NCBI GenBank assembly: GCA_011772495.1
Contig: WVZL01000037.1
Span: 37,120-91,676 of the forward strand
DNA length: 54,557 bases
Direction: 5' to 3'
From: Candidatus Aminicenantota bacterium
GTDB lineage: Bacteria; Acidobacteriota; Aminicenantia; Aminicenantales; Aminicenantaceae
Position 1 is the stretch's first letter, and each line of letters starts with the position of its first letter. Below are positions 7,954 to 17,178 of the stretch, piece after piece. The position numbers were made by a program, and so were the translations under genes. The notes below the pieces were generated by a model that did no database searches, was not told the origin of the DNA, and saw only the letters and a program-made list of their open reading frames with translations.

Positions 7954-9960
7954 ATGCGTTATAGCCCTAGGGTTTCCGGTAGAAAGAAAAAATCCATTGG
8001 AAAAATAGGGTTGGTCAGCTGTCTAGTCATCGCTGCTGTATTATTCCTGTCCAGCTTATTTGATGCCCAAAGCCCTGGTTACGATAAGTTCATATTCCTC
8101 GATTTTGAAGAGCTGCCTTTTGCTTCAGATATGGGCAAGTTTACAGCAACTTTCGGAGCTGTGTTTTCTGATATCAACAACGATGGATGGGACGATCTGA
8201 TAGTGAGCAATCACGGCTGGATGAGCCCTTCGGTCTACCTGAATCATTTTGGCCAGTTCGTGGACTATTCTCATGTCCTTCCTGTGGTATGGGAAAAGCT
8301 GGATAGACATGGCATCACGGTCGTGGATATTGATAACGATAGAGATAAGGATGTCTTGATCGCAGCCGGCGGTGCTGAAGGCCGAGGCCCCGGCGCAAAA
8401 AACCACCTCTATTTGAATCTCCTCACCGAGACTGGTCAGTTCGATTTTAGAGATATTACCGAGAGCACGAACCTAGAGTTGAGATCTATGCGGTCGCGGT
8501 CTTTTCTTCCTCTGGCCAGCCGAGACGGCAGGAGAGTCGATTTTTACCTGACCGCTCTGGTGCTTCCGGATACGACTAATATATATCTTAGGAACAAGAG
8601 CAGTCCCAGTCGTGTGGAGTTTGTTCCTGATGCTAGCTTTAATCTGAATGAAAGCTGGAAATCACATGGAAGAGGTCTTTTCTTCGATTATGAAAGAGAT
8701 GGGGATCAAGATTTCATCGAGATTAAAGGTGACAAAGCCTTTCTCCTTATCAGAGACCAGGGAAAGTATCAGCAAGTCCAATCAGAGTTGAGTTCTGTTT
8801 CCCTGGTGACTTGTGCTGCGCTCGGAGATCTCAACAATGACGGCTTCTTGGACGTTGTGCTCGGAACCAGGCCTCCTCGCTCGTATTCAGACCATTTTTC
8901 CTTTAACAGCGAAAAGGTGGGGATTGCCTTTACTAGCGTGGATCCGAACAATAGCCAATCCAAATCTGATGTTGATGGAATAGAGGTTTCGTCAGATGCT
9001 GACCAAGTTGATATTTATTTCTGGGTAAAGCCTGGGATAACTCCCGATAATCCCTCAGATATTTACCTTGGCGAAGCAAAGGCAAATCCCCCATCACGCA
9101 TCGCCACAATTTCTGCTGACCAGGCTAGGGGGAGACCCAATATGAACAAGAAGGGCACTTATATCTGGCATGATCCTCAGGAAAGCTCCTGGTACCTACG
9201 CTGCAAATTCGAGCAGCCGTTCAATGATTTTCAGGGTGAATTGACGTTTTCAGAGGTGGATGATGTGATTCCCTTTCAATTGGAGATTCACAAGAGAGGG
9301 AAATCACAGGACAAGATTTTCATAAACCTGGAAGGTAACGATTTCTTAGAACTTGATGTCAGAGCCCTGGAGCACGTCCAGTTCACCAGGTCGCTGGTGA
9401 TCTTTGATTTTAACAACGACGGATGGCAGGATGTGATTGGAATTCGCGGTACCGAGGAAGGAGACTACAACGGAGACCCCATAATCCTGATCAATAAGTC
9501 CAACTTGAATTTTAAAAAGCAGTTGAATAATCCCTTCTCAAATCCTGAGGACGATATCTATCAGGCTGGCATGCTGATCGCTGGTTTTGTCAACGATGAT
9601 GGTTTGCCAGATATTTTTATGACCAACGGATATGGTTTGATCCCCGGGAATAAAGGCCCCTACAAGTTATTCATCAATAAGACCCATGGCGATCAAAATT
9701 TTGTGATTATAGAGCTCGAGGGGAAAGACTCTAATAAAGATGCCATCGGAGCTCAGGTCGAGCTTCTGGATGATGAAGATAATATCATCGGATACAACGA
9801 GCTCGGTGCTGGATACAACCGGGTTCAGTCAACCCATAAACTGCATTTTGGGCTCGGGAATTATAGCGGAAAAATTTCAGCCCGAATCAGATGGCCGAAA
9901 GGAAATATCGTTACCCGAGAAGTCACCGCCAATGTCCTCAATATCATCCGAGAAGATTAA
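7954..9960 (+). CDS. Secreted FG-GAP/VCBS repeat protein with ASPIC/UnbV C-terminus
   Basis: 668 residues. A basic N-terminus and one hydrophobic segment (about 19-37) act as a signal or membrane anchor. Calcium-binding-type D-x-[DN]-x-D-G blades of an integrin-like propeller recur: DINNDGWDD (73-81), DIDNDRDKD (near 130), DLNNDGFLD (near 293), DFNNDGWQD (near 487) and FVNDDGLPD (near 549). The final about 60 residues (HFGLGN..., RWPKGN) form the ASPIC/UnbV module. Such proteins are extracellular or surface-associated, with unproven roles in adhesion or carbohydrate binding. Between blades, residues about 320-460 have a non-propeller insert of beta-rich character. Ribosome-binding site AAAGAGAG precedes ATG 7954. 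Single gene, no obvious partner. Confidence 0.85.
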   Translation: MRYSPRVSGRKKKSIGKIGLVSCLVIAAVLFLSSLFDAQSPGYDKFIFLDFEELPFASDMGKFTATFGAVFSDINNDGWDDLIVSNHGWMSPSVYLNHFGQFVDYSHVLPVVWEKLDRHGITVVDIDNDRDKDVLIAAGGAEGRGPGAKNHLYLNLLTETGQFDFRDITESTNLELRSMRSRSFLPLASRDGRRVDFYLTALVLPDTTNIYLRNKSSPSRVEFVPDASFNLNESWKSHGRGLFFDYERDGDQDFIEIKGDKAFLLIRDQGKYQQVQSELSSVSLVTCAALGDLNNDGFLDVVLGTRPPRSYSDHFSFNSEKVGIAFTSVDPNNSQSKSDVDGIEVSSDADQVDIYFWVKPGITPDNPSDIYLGEAKANPPSRIATISADQARGRPNMNKKGTYIWHDPQESSWYLRCKFEQPFNDFQGELTFSEVDDVIPFQLEIHKRGKSQDKIFINLEGNDFLELDVRALEHVQFTRSLVIFDFNNDGWQDVIGIRGTEEGDYNGDPIILINKSNLNFKKQLNNPFSNPEDDIYQAGMLIAGFVNDDGLPDIFMTNGYGLIPGNKGPYKLFINKTHGDQNFVIIELEGKDSNKDAIGAQVELLDDEDNIIGYNELGAGYNRVQSTHKLHFGLGNYSGKISARIRWPKGNIVTREVTANVLNIIRED

Positions 9961-10099
9961 GCGCGTCTCCCTTTTCCCAGTCTCTAGCGGAGATTACCCT
10001 TGCTTAGATTAGATTTATAGATTTAGCAAGCAAAGGACAGCTGACTAGCTGCCCACGTCAATGGCGAGAATTTACTGTTTGCGGTCTTTGCCCGTACGG

Positions 10100-11221
10100 T
10101 TAAGTCCTGAACACGCTGGCAGGCTCAACTCTGCCTATCCGGTGCATGGCAAACGCCGCTCCTCCAAGAGAAATGACTATGGTTACGATAAAGAACACGA
10201 TTTTAATAAGCATACTATATTCAAACAGGACACCTGAATTGGCAATGCCTTTTCGAAACCCTTCTATTAAGACTATAGCTATTCCATACCCCGTAAAAGC
10301 AAAGAAAAGAGCCTGACTCAAGATGAGATTGCGGATGTAGGTGTTATCTGCCCCGATGGCTTTGAAGGTCCCGTAATCGCGAAGCCGATCTACAGCAGCG
10401 GAATACATGGTCAGCCCGATGATAACCATGCCAGCTATGGCGGCAAAGAGGATCAGAGTGCCAATGGAAAAAGCAATTCCACTGGTGGAGAGGATAGTCG
10501 AGACCGTCGCTCTTGAGAAATCTTTTTTTGTCCAGGCTCTTACTCCGTAGATGATCTTATTGATTTGATCTCTCATCCGAGTTGGGTCTATGCTGTCTTC
10601 GACATCAACCAGGAAAGCACTGGCTTTGAACCTGGAGATTTTTCCCAAGGCTCTTGCTCTTGAGGCTGTGGAGAACATATAAATGCCTCCAAAGCTTCTC
10701 ACGCCTTTGGTCTGAAGAGCAACATAGACTCTTCTCCCGTTGATCTCGAATTGGGTCCCTAAGCGGGCGTTGTTCAGCTCTTTACTGTCAAATATGTCGC
10801 AAGAAATGGCTCCTTCTTCCAGAAGGTCTGGCAGATCTCCAGATTCAATTTTCCAGGGTCCTCCCCTGAAAAGCGGGGGCTGCGCGCCGATAATGAGAAC
10901 TGGCGCTGATTTTCCTCCTTGAAATTTTGCTGTTCCTCCGGAAATGACTAAGGGATAGGCTTTCTTAACGCCAGGAAGAGATTCGATTTGATAGCCTATC
11001 CGAACATCGAGCTGCCCCAGGGCGTTGACATTGGTCGTCCGGTTATCGACTACCCATAAATCCGCCTGAGTATTATCGACTAAGGCGGACATAGCACTGG
11101 TGAGAAAGATGAAGATGCCTGTTTGCTGACCGACCAGGAAGATGGAGATGATGATACCGAGAATGACACCGATCGATTTTGGTTTATCATAGCTGAGGAA
11201 GCGAAGAGCAAAACGAAACAT
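10100..11221 (-). CDS. ABC transporter permease (DevC/MacB-like, FtsX fold)
   Basis: 373 residues with one N-terminal membrane segment (about 16-40), a large periplasmic domain with MacB_PCD character (about 41-245), and three C-terminal membrane segments (about 250-275, 295-320, 335-362). This is the FtsX/MacB topology rather than a channel-forming importer. Last gene of a three-gene operon (ATPase, adaptor, permease); 13 bases separate it from the adaptor gene. The order and sizes resemble DevBCA exporters, which move lipids or peptides outward through a trans-envelope complex with an outer-membrane channel encoded elsewhere. Substrate unknown. The AAGGAG upstream is 17 bases from ATG, so the ribosome-binding site spacing is poor. 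Confidence 0.88.
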   Translation of the reverse strand: MFRFALRFLSYDKPKSIGVILGIIISIFLVGQQTGIFIFLTSAMSALVDNTQADLWVVDNRTTNVNALGQLDVRIGYQIESLPGVKKAYPLVISGGTAKFQGGKSAPVLIIGAQPPLFRGGPWKIESGDLPDLLEEGAISCDIFDSKELNNARLGTQFEINGRRVYVALQTKGVRSFGGIYMFSTASRARALGKISRFKASAFLVDVEDSIDPTRMRDQINKIIYGVRAWTKKDFSRATVSTILSTSGIAFSIGTLILFAAIAGMVIIGLTMYSAAVDRLRDYGTFKAIGADNTYIRNLILSQALFFAFTGYGIAIVLIEGFRKGIANSGVLFEYSMLIKIVFFIVTIVISLGGAAFAMHRIGRVEPASVFRT

Positions 11222-11234
11222 TTTTTTGGCTTTT

Positions 11235-12245
11235 TCACTCCTTGAGCAGGATCACGCATTCCACTCTGCTGCCGAACAACAGGTTGGAATCGGGATCCAG
11301 TGTGATCCTGACTTCGCGCACTCGGCGGTCTTCGAGATCTCCAACTTCATCAGAAAAGATGGATTTTTCCCTCAAGTAAGGTCCTGCAAATGAAACTTTT
11401 CCCCAGGCCAGAGCTTCGGTTGTTCCGAGATACCTCACATAGGCCTTCTGCCCCACGCTGACTTTTGAGGCGAATAGCTCGTCGATCTCACACCAAGCTG
11501 ATAGCGGACTTTGAGGAGCGAAAGTGCCGAAAGGATTTTCAGGAGAAATCAGCGAGCCGAGGGTGATATCGAGCGACAGGAGTTGGCCGTCGGTCAAGGC
11601 TGTGACGAATTTTCGGCTTAATTCCGCTTGAGCCAGCTTAAAGTCTGCCTGGTACTGCTTCAGGAGGTCTTGAGCAGCAATAACTCCAGCCTGTAAACGT
11701 TTGATCTCTTCCAGAAGCGACTCGTACTCGGTTTTGGCCAAGTCAAAATTAAATTTGGCTTCAGCATCCTGTTCGTAGAGCTTTTTGGACCGTTCAAAGG
11801 TGAGCTTTGCATTATCTGTTTTGATTTTTGTAGAGGCCAGCGCGGCTTTAGCTGCTGTGATCTGAGAGAGCTGGGTTTGTATCCTAGCCGCGGCTTGTTC
11901 CACTCGGGCCTTTTCGATCGCATTAGATAGCTCAACGATGGATTGCCCTTGGGAGATGATATCTCCGGGCTGAAAGTTGATTTTAGTGACTATTCCTGAA
12001 GTTTCACTGTTCAAATTTAAAATTTTCAATTCCGGTTCAACTCGACCCAGACCAAAAACCTGCGTGGGTGTCATATCGAAGACTGCAGCAGTGTCCCTCT
12101 GGTCTTCTTTTTTTGAACTACAACCGGTAAAAATGGAGAGGATCATCATCATATTCAGGATGATAATAAATCTTAACCTGGATTTAGAGAGCTGATGTAT
12201 CGAAGAACACAATGAATCATTTCGGGTGCTTTTCACGGCTTTCAC
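11235..12245 (-). CDS. Periplasmic adaptor lipoprotein (HlyD/DevB-type)
   Basis: 336 residues from a GTG overlapping the ATPase stop (GTGA). A Lys/Arg-rich N-terminus leads into a hydrophobic stretch with lipobox IFTGC (near residues 38-42), giving a lipid-anchored mature protein; a start at one of the internal Met codons just before the lipobox is also possible. A biotinyl-lipoyl-like half (GIVTKINFQPGDIISQGQ) is followed by a long alpha-helical hairpin (about 105-210, heptad-like, rich in A, Q and K), the second lipoyl half, and a beta-barrel domain with a conserved AYVRYLG segment. This is the membrane-fusion protein of the adjoining ABC exporter, bridging the inner membrane complex to an outer-membrane channel. 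Confidence 0.88.
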   Translation of the reverse strand: MKAVKSTRNDSLCSSIHQLSKSRLRFIIILNMMMILSIFTGCSSKKEDQRDTAAVFDMTPTQVFGLGRVEPELKILNLNSETSGIVTKINFQPGDIISQGQSIVELSNAIEKARVEQAAARIQTQLSQITAAKAALASTKIKTDNAKLTFERSKKLYEQDAEAKFNFDLAKTEYESLLEEIKRLQAGVIAAQDLLKQYQADFKLAQAELSRKFVTALTDGQLLSLDITLGSLISPENPFGTFAPQSPLSAWCEIDELFASKVSVGQKAYVRYLGTTEALAWGKVSFAGPYLREKSIFSDEVGDLEDRRVREVRITLDPDSNLLFGSRVECVILLKE

Positions 12246-12952
12246 CTTTCTCCCTTTTCTTCGATAACCCTGCCATTTTCTAAGAATAAGATTCTATCTG
12301 CGTAGTCCTTGAGTCTAAAATCATGAGTAACTATGGCGACGGCCTTGCCGGAATCAGCCAGATCACTCAACTCTTTCATAACCACTTCCATGGATTCTTC
12401 ATCAAGTGAGGCGGTCGGCTCATCGCATAGAATGATGGACGGATCTGAAACGAGAGCCCTGGCGATGGCCACTCGCTGCTGTTCACCGCCCGACAGCTGT
12501 TTGGGTAAAGATTTCTTCCGCTGGCCCAATCCGACCAGGCTCAGAGCCTGTAAGACTTTTTCCTTGACCGTATCTTTAGATAACTTATTCAGTATAAGGG
12601 GAACCATGATGTTTTCTTCGGAGCTGAGAGGAGAAATCAGGTTGAAATGCTGGAAGACGAAACCGATTTCTTTCCGGCGCAGACCCGCCAGCTCTTTATC
12701 ATTCAATTCCTTGGTGTTGATTCCATGGATGCAGACGCATCCCTTGGTGGGATAAAGCACGCATCCGATCAGGGAGAGCAGGGTCGTTTTTCCAGACCCG
12801 GAAGGTCCGATGATTAAGAGAAGTTCCCCCTTTTTTAGGGTTAAGTCAGTCTTATGCAAAGCGGTAATTTCAATGTTGCCGCTTTTGAATTTTTTTGAGG
12901 CGCCGATGAGCTCGGCAACGACTTGATCGGAATGAGATGTTTCTTTTAGCAC
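12242..12952 (-). CDS. ABC transporter ATP-binding protein (LolD/MacB/DevA-type)
   Basis: 236 residues. Walker A GPSGSGKTT near 49-57, Q-loop in VFQHFN, signature LSGGEQQRVAIARAL near 143-157, Walker B IILCDEPTASLD near 163-174, and a switch His in VTHD. The sequence belongs to the subfamily that powers mechanotransmission-type exporters. GTG start preceded by a GAGG Shine-Dalgarno. First gene of the operon; its stop overlaps the adaptor start by 4 bases. A plausible promoter lies upstream (-35 TTGACT at 13032-13037, -10 TAGTTT at 13008-13013, both on the minus strand). Confidence 0.93.
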   Translation of the reverse strand: MLKETSHSDQVVAELIGASKKFKSGNIEITALHKTDLTLKKGELLLIIGPSGSGKTTLLSLIGCVLYPTKGCVCIHGINTKELNDKELAGLRRKEIGFVFQHFNLISPLSSEENIMVPLILNKLSKDTVKEKVLQALSLVGLGQRKKSLPKQLSGGEQQRVAIARALVSDPSIILCDEPTASLDEESMEVVMKELSDLADSGKAVAIVTHDFRLKDYADRILFLENGRVIEEKGER

Positions 12953-13007
12953 TCAATTTACCTCATTCGATTTATTTCCCATCTTTTGCCCTTCAGCGCA
13001 ATTGCTA

Positions 13008-13037
13008 AAACTAACACATTATCAGCTTAACAGTCAA
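13008..13037 (-). promoter_or_regulatory. Putative promoter of the ABC exporter operon
   Basis: Reading on the minus strand: -35 TTGACT (13037-13032), an 18-base spacer and -10 TAGTTT (13013-13008), about 55 bases before the GTG start of the ATPase gene. Confidence 0.35.
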
Positions 13038-13095
13038 TGTATTTAATGCTTGCCAATCCGTGAGACTTTTTATATCTCGTTGCCAAAATATTTTC

Positions 13096-13124
13096 TTGCT
13101 TCTCCTGCTTCTTTTTTATACTAT
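13096..13124 (+). promoter_or_regulatory. Promoter of the MFS-M24-radical SAM-WD40 operon
   Basis: -35 TTGCTT at 13096-13101, a 17-base spacer and -10 TACTAT at 13119-13124. It leaves a leader of about 95 bases before ATG 13226. The same TTGCTT-N17 layout precedes gltX. Confidence 0.45.
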
Positions 13125-13225
13125 GGCTAAACAAACAGGGAGCATGAGGATTAGACGGCTCATCAACCTAAAATTTCGAATTTCCGCATTTTATAGAAAA
13201 CAAAATATCAATACCTGGGGGAAAT

Positions 13226-14512
13226 ATGGCTAAGAGAACGCCTTTTCCAAAGGTCTTTTGGATTGCTAATGGCATCGAGGTCCTAGAGAGGTTTGCCTAT
13301 TACGGCATTTATTTCGGCTTTGGAATTTACATGAGCCACCTTGGCTATACCAGAGCCCAGTTAGGGATCGTACAGAGCATTTTTCTGTTTTTTTCCTACG
13401 GGATTCCTGTGATATCGGGCACGTTTGCCGATAGGTTCGGGTTCAAGAAAGTTCTTATCGTATCTTATCTTGCTTATTTGCCATCCATACTGCTTCTTCT
13501 TTTGACCAAGACCTTCTCCGGGATCGCTCTAACCATGCTCAGCATCGGTCTGGCGGCCGGTATCTTTAAACCTCTTATTGCCAGTACAGTCAGGGCTGTC
13601 ACAGACAAAACGAACAAAACACTCGGGTTTGGCATTTTTTATGCTATGGTCAATGTGGGTGGTTCTTTCGGACCCATCGTGGCTGGGAAACTTAGAGCCA
13701 TTTCCTGGAACTACGCTTTCTTAGCTGCAGCGATCGCCATTGGTGTGATGCTTTTAATCACGATTTTCTTCTACAAGGAGCCGAAGAGAGAGATTGAGGG
13801 GATTACCCTTGGTCAGAAATTCAAAGATATTGCTATCGCTTTTTCAGATCTGAAATTCGCTGTCTTTATCGTGCTGCTCGGGTTGTTCTTCTGGCTTCCT
13901 TTCTGGGCTTTCTTTAATCTATGCGCCCTTTATGTTGATAGTAACATTGATACCGCCCAGCTCTATCTCAATATAAAAAGCGTTTTTGGGAGAGGCCTGG
14001 CCGATTTCTTATCTCATGAAGTTGAAGGCCAAAGGCGCATTCTAGGGGAAACGATCGCGCACACCGGCTACATCATCATGATCTTCCAGGTCTTAGTGTC
14101 CAGGATCATCGAGAGATTCAAGGCTCTTCCCACTGTTCTCTTCGGCCTTTTTGTGGCCGCAATAGGATTTTCTGTCATCGGGTATGCAAGAATTTCAGCG
14201 GCGGCCTTTATCTTCCTCGGAATTTTCCTTTTTGCCCTGGGAGAAATGATCTCATCCCCACGAATTCAAGAGTACATCACCTGGATTGCTCCTAAGGAAA
14301 AAGCCGGCCTCTATATGGGGATAAATTTTGTGGCGCTCTTGATCGGTTCTGCCTTGAGCGGAGTGACTTACACGACCCTTTATGGTGTTTTTAACAAGGC
14401 GAATCATCCGGAATATGTCTGGTTCATTCTTGCTGGTCATCTCATCCTGGGAGTGGGACTTCTCTACATATTCACTAAAACCGCTGGGGAATTCAAAGAG
14501 CGGGAAGAATAG
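13226..14512 (+). CDS. MFS transporter (POT/peptide-transporter-like)
   Basis: 428 residues, about 12 hydrophobic segments. The N-terminal ERFAYYGIYF segment (22-31) resembles the E-R-x-x-Y-Y-G motif of proton-dependent oligopeptide transporters. The MFS motif A region reads GTFADRFGFKK (71-81). A soluble loop of about 40 residues (around 245-275) separates the two six-helix halves. GGGGG ribosome-binding site precedes ATG. First gene of a plus-strand run: 17 bases to the M24 peptidase gene, which would fit peptide uptake followed by hydrolysis. Alternatively it is an exporter for a product of the downstream radical SAM enzyme. The substrate cannot be read from sequence. Confidence 0.85.
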   Translation: MAKRTPFPKVFWIANGIEVLERFAYYGIYFGFGIYMSHLGYTRAQLGIVQSIFLFFSYGIPVISGTFADRFGFKKVLIVSYLAYLPSILLLLLTKTFSGIALTMLSIGLAAGIFKPLIASTVRAVTDKTNKTLGFGIFYAMVNVGGSFGPIVAGKLRAISWNYAFLAAAIAIGVMLLITIFFYKEPKREIEGITLGQKFKDIAIAFSDLKFAVFIVLLGLFFWLPFWAFFNLCALYVDSNIDTAQLYLNIKSVFGRGLADFLSHEVEGQRRILGETIAHTGYIIMIFQVLVSRIIERFKALPTVLFGLFVAAIGFSVIGYARISAAAFIFLGIFLFALGEMISSPRIQEYITWIAPKEKAGLYMGINFVALLIGSALSGVTYTTLYGVFNKANHPEYVWFILAGHLILGVGLLYIFTKTAGEFKEREE

Positions 14513-14529
14513 AAAAAAGGGAGGTTTTC

Positions 14530-15711
14530 ATGCTCATTCAAGAAAAGGTTGAACAAGCCATTAAGATCTTAACTGAATATGATGTCGACTGCTGGGTGAC
14601 TTTTGTGAGGGAGAGCGCCATAACCAGGGATTCGATGCTGGATTTCTTGGTCACAGCTGATGTGACCTGGCATTCGGCCTTTATCCTTACTAAGACTGGA
14701 GAGAGCTACGCCATCGTAGGCCAGATGGACAAGCAAACTGTCGAAGACCTGGGAGTCTATAAGAGTGTTTCAAGTTATGTCAAAGGCATAAAGGAGGATT
14801 TCTTAAAAACTATAAAAGAGATCAATCCCTCTTCGATTGCCTTGAATTTTTCCAAAGATAGCGAGATCAGTGATGGCCTGACTCATGGGATGTATTTGAC
14901 TCTTCATGAGTTTCTCTCCGAGATCGGATATGAAGACAGGATCATTTCTGCCGAGAAGATCGCTTCGAGTCTGAAAGCCAGAAAGACCGAATACGAGATT
15001 GAACGCATCAAAAAGGCTATCCAGCATACGCTCGATATCATCTCTCAAGTCACTCCCCTCATTGAACCAGGGAAGACAGAAAAGGAAATCGCTGATTTCA
15101 TGATCAGAGAAGTCGAAAAACGAAAGCTGGATTTTGCCTGGGAAAAATCCCATTGTCCGGCTGTTTTTACCGGGCCTGAAACTGCTGAAGCCCATTACAA
15201 GCCGACTGACCGTAAAGTGGAAAGGGGACATGTCCTCAATATGGACTTTGGCGTCAAGTACGAAGACTACTGTTCTGACCTTCAAAGGACATTCTATGTC
15301 CTGCAAGAAGGGGAGAGCCAGGCTCCCCCAGAAGTGCAAAAAGGCATGGACACGATTGTCACCTCCATCGAACTGGCCAGGCAGGCCCTGAAGCCTGGTG
15401 TTCAGGGTATCGAGATCGATAAAGTCGCCCGCGAACACATTGTTTCCCAGGGCTATGAAGAATACCCCCATGCTCTAGGCCATCAGGTGGGACGATTCGC
15501 TCATGATGGAACAGCACTCCTAGGTCCACCCTGGGAAAAGTATGCGCAGAAGCCTTACAAGCCGCTAGAGGAGGGCATGGTTTTTACCATCGAACCGAGG
15601 TTGAAAGTTCCAGAACGTGGTATTGTGACTGTGGAAGAGATGGTGGTAGTGAAAGAGGGAGGAGCCGAGTTCCTAGCCGAGCCTCAGAAAGAACTCATTC
15701 TAGTGAGATAA
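14530..15711 (+). CDS. M24 family metallopeptidase (Xaa-Pro peptidase-like)
   Basis: 393 residues: an N-terminal creatinase-like domain (1-150) and a pita-bread catalytic domain (150-393). The five dinuclear-metal ligands of the M24 family are present: D239 and D250 in NMDFG...CSDLQRTF, H318 in HALGHQVG, E355 in FTIEPRL, and E369/E370 in VTVEEM. So it should be an active cytoplasmic aminopeptidase or dipeptidase, probably acting at Xaa-Pro bonds. No signal peptide. Ribosome-binding site GGGAGG before ATG 14530. Second gene of the operon, 35 bases ahead of the radical SAM gene. Its place beside a radical SAM maturase and transporter raises the possibility of a role in processing, though housekeeping peptide turnover is equally likely. 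Confidence 0.9.
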   Translation: MLIQEKVEQAIKILTEYDVDCWVTFVRESAITRDSMLDFLVTADVTWHSAFILTKTGESYAIVGQMDKQTVEDLGVYKSVSSYVKGIKEDFLKTIKEINPSSIALNFSKDSEISDGLTHGMYLTLHEFLSEIGYEDRIISAEKIASSLKARKTEYEIERIKKAIQHTLDIISQVTPLIEPGKTEKEIADFMIREVEKRKLDFAWEKSHCPAVFTGPETAEAHYKPTDRKVERGHVLNMDFGVKYEDYCSDLQRTFYVLQEGESQAPPEVQKGMDTIVTSIELARQALKPGVQGIEIDKVAREHIVSQGYEEYPHALGHQVGRFAHDGTALLGPPWEKYAQKPYKPLEEGMVFTIEPRLKVPERGIVTVEEMVVVKEGGAEFLAEPQKELILVR

Positions 15712-15746
15712 GCTGAGATGGCTCGCTTGAATCAAGGTTTTCTCGA

Positions 15747-17156
15747 ATGAAGCCAAACGATTGCAGCCTCCTGAAACAGATATTTTCCATAGCTCTTGGC
15801 AAAGAGAAATATATTATTTACGCTCCCCTTAAGGGGATTGCCTTTGTGGCCAATCCCAGACTAGTGAACGAAATTTTTGAGTATGCCCAGCAGCTGGATT
15901 CATCTAGATTGTCGTCCCCTAGAACTCCCTCCAATCCTTCTTATTCCAAGAAGAAGTTTCTAGAGGGCTCTGATTTTCTCAACAGCCTTTCTTTCTTTCA
16001 GGCCGAGCCTTTACCTGTTGATAAATACCAAGACAACGGAACTCAGTATGATGCGGTGGTTCTCTTTTTGACCAACCAGTGTAACCTGGGCTGTCTTTAC
16101 TGTTATGCTTCCTCCGGAGAATATGCTGCAAAAAGGATGACCTGGGAGATAGCCAGAGAAAGCATTAATTATGTAACAGAAGAGGTTATTAGGAATCAAT
16201 CTCCTGAAATGACCCTTGGCTTTCACGGTGGTGGCGAGCCCAGCCTCAACTGGGATATTCTCACTCGGGCAGCCGACTATGCTCACTCGCTAGCGACAAA
16301 GAATGATTTCGCCCTTAAAGTAAGCGGATCTTTTAATGGCTACTGGTCTAGGAAGATGCTTGATTATATTATTCAGAATTTTACCGAGCTCAGCTTGTCA
16401 TTTGATGGCTTGCCTGCTATCCAAAATCAGCAACGGCCTACAAAAAATGGGAATGATTCATTCCCCCGGGTTGTGGAGACGCTTCATTCCCTGGATGAAG
16501 CAGGATTCCCTTATGGTATCCGCATGACTGTAACCAATAGATCTGTCCATCGATTAGAAGAAAGCATTTCTTTTGTCTGTGAGCAGTTCAGACCAAACAA
16601 GATTCAGGTAGAGCCTGTATTTATGGAAGGACGGGCCAAGAAAAATCGGGCTGAAGTTTCTGACCTTGACCTGTTTATCGATCAGTTCATAAAAGGATTG
16701 AGGAGAGCTGAAGAAGAGGGGATTCACCTCTTTTATTCCGGAGCCAGACTGGATGCGCTGACTCAACGTTTCTGCATGGCCGCCTGCCGGGCCTTCGTGG
16801 TAACTCCCGAAGGAGACGTGACCACTTGCTTTGAGACCTATGGCCGAGATCACCCCTTAGGCGACCAATTCATTGTGGGAAGATTTAGAAGAGACGCCGG
16901 ATTCAGTCTTCATAAAAAGAAGATAGAAGATCATTTTAATCGCACTGTAGAGGATATTTCTTACTGTGAGGGCTGTTTCTGCAGGTGGCACTGTGCTGGA
17001 GATTGTGCTATCAAAACCTATTCAGAAGAAACTCCAGAAGGATTTCAACCCACCAGAAGGTGCTATTTGAACCAGGAGCTGACCAAATTCCTGTTACTGA
17101 AAAACATCAAAGAAAGCCAGGGCTTGGTATGGATTAGCAACAGAATAAATGATTGA
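15747..17156 (+). CDS. Radical SAM/SPASM maturase-like enzyme
   Basis: 469 residues. N-terminal domain (1-100) with an IIYAPLKGIAFVANP segment that recurs in peptide- and protein-modifying SPASM enzymes. The radical SAM cluster CNLGCLYC (C112, C116, C119) binds the SAM-ligated 4Fe-4S. FHGGGEP at 159-165 is the SAM-binding GGE motif. The C-terminal SPASM domain has C343, C347, C361, then C407-x2-C410-x5-C416-x3-C420 and C439, enough for two auxiliary clusters. This is the layout of anSME and of RiPP maturases that form thioether or C-C bonds. It lies 22 bases upstream of a WD40 lipoprotein with a Cys-rich tail, its likely substrate. anSME-type sulfatase maturation is disfavoured because the local sulfatase-like proteins have Thr, not Cys/Ser, at the key position. 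Confidence 0.88.
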   Translation: MKPNDCSLLKQIFSIALGKEKYIIYAPLKGIAFVANPRLVNEIFEYAQQLDSSRLSSPRTPSNPSYSKKKFLEGSDFLNSLSFFQAEPLPVDKYQDNGTQYDAVVLFLTNQCNLGCLYCYASSGEYAAKRMTWEIARESINYVTEEVIRNQSPEMTLGFHGGGEPSLNWDILTRAADYAHSLATKNDFALKVSGSFNGYWSRKMLDYIIQNFTELSLSFDGLPAIQNQQRPTKNGNDSFPRVVETLHSLDEAGFPYGIRMTVTNRSVHRLEESISFVCEQFRPNKIQVEPVFMEGRAKKNRAEVSDLDLFIDQFIKGLRRAEEEGIHLFYSGARLDALTQRFCMAACRAFVVTPEGDVTTCFETYGRDHPLGDQFIVGRFRRDAGFSLHKKKIEDHFNRTVEDISYCEGCFCRWHCAGDCAIKTYSEETPEGFQPTRRCYLNQELTKFLLLKNIKESQGLVWISNRIND

Positions 17157-17178
17157 AGTCTCGTAAAGAGGAGGAACG

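Noticed and set aside
9998-10050. CTTGCT / AGCAAG inverted repeat after the FG-GAP gene as terminator
   Set aside because: Six-base stem with a 20-base loop and no T run.
15747-17156. anSME-type sulfatase maturase acting on the two sulfatase-like proteins of the window
   Set aside because: Both sulfatase-like proteins have Thr at the modifiable position, and the enzyme gene is 15-25 kb away beside a Cys-rich candidate.
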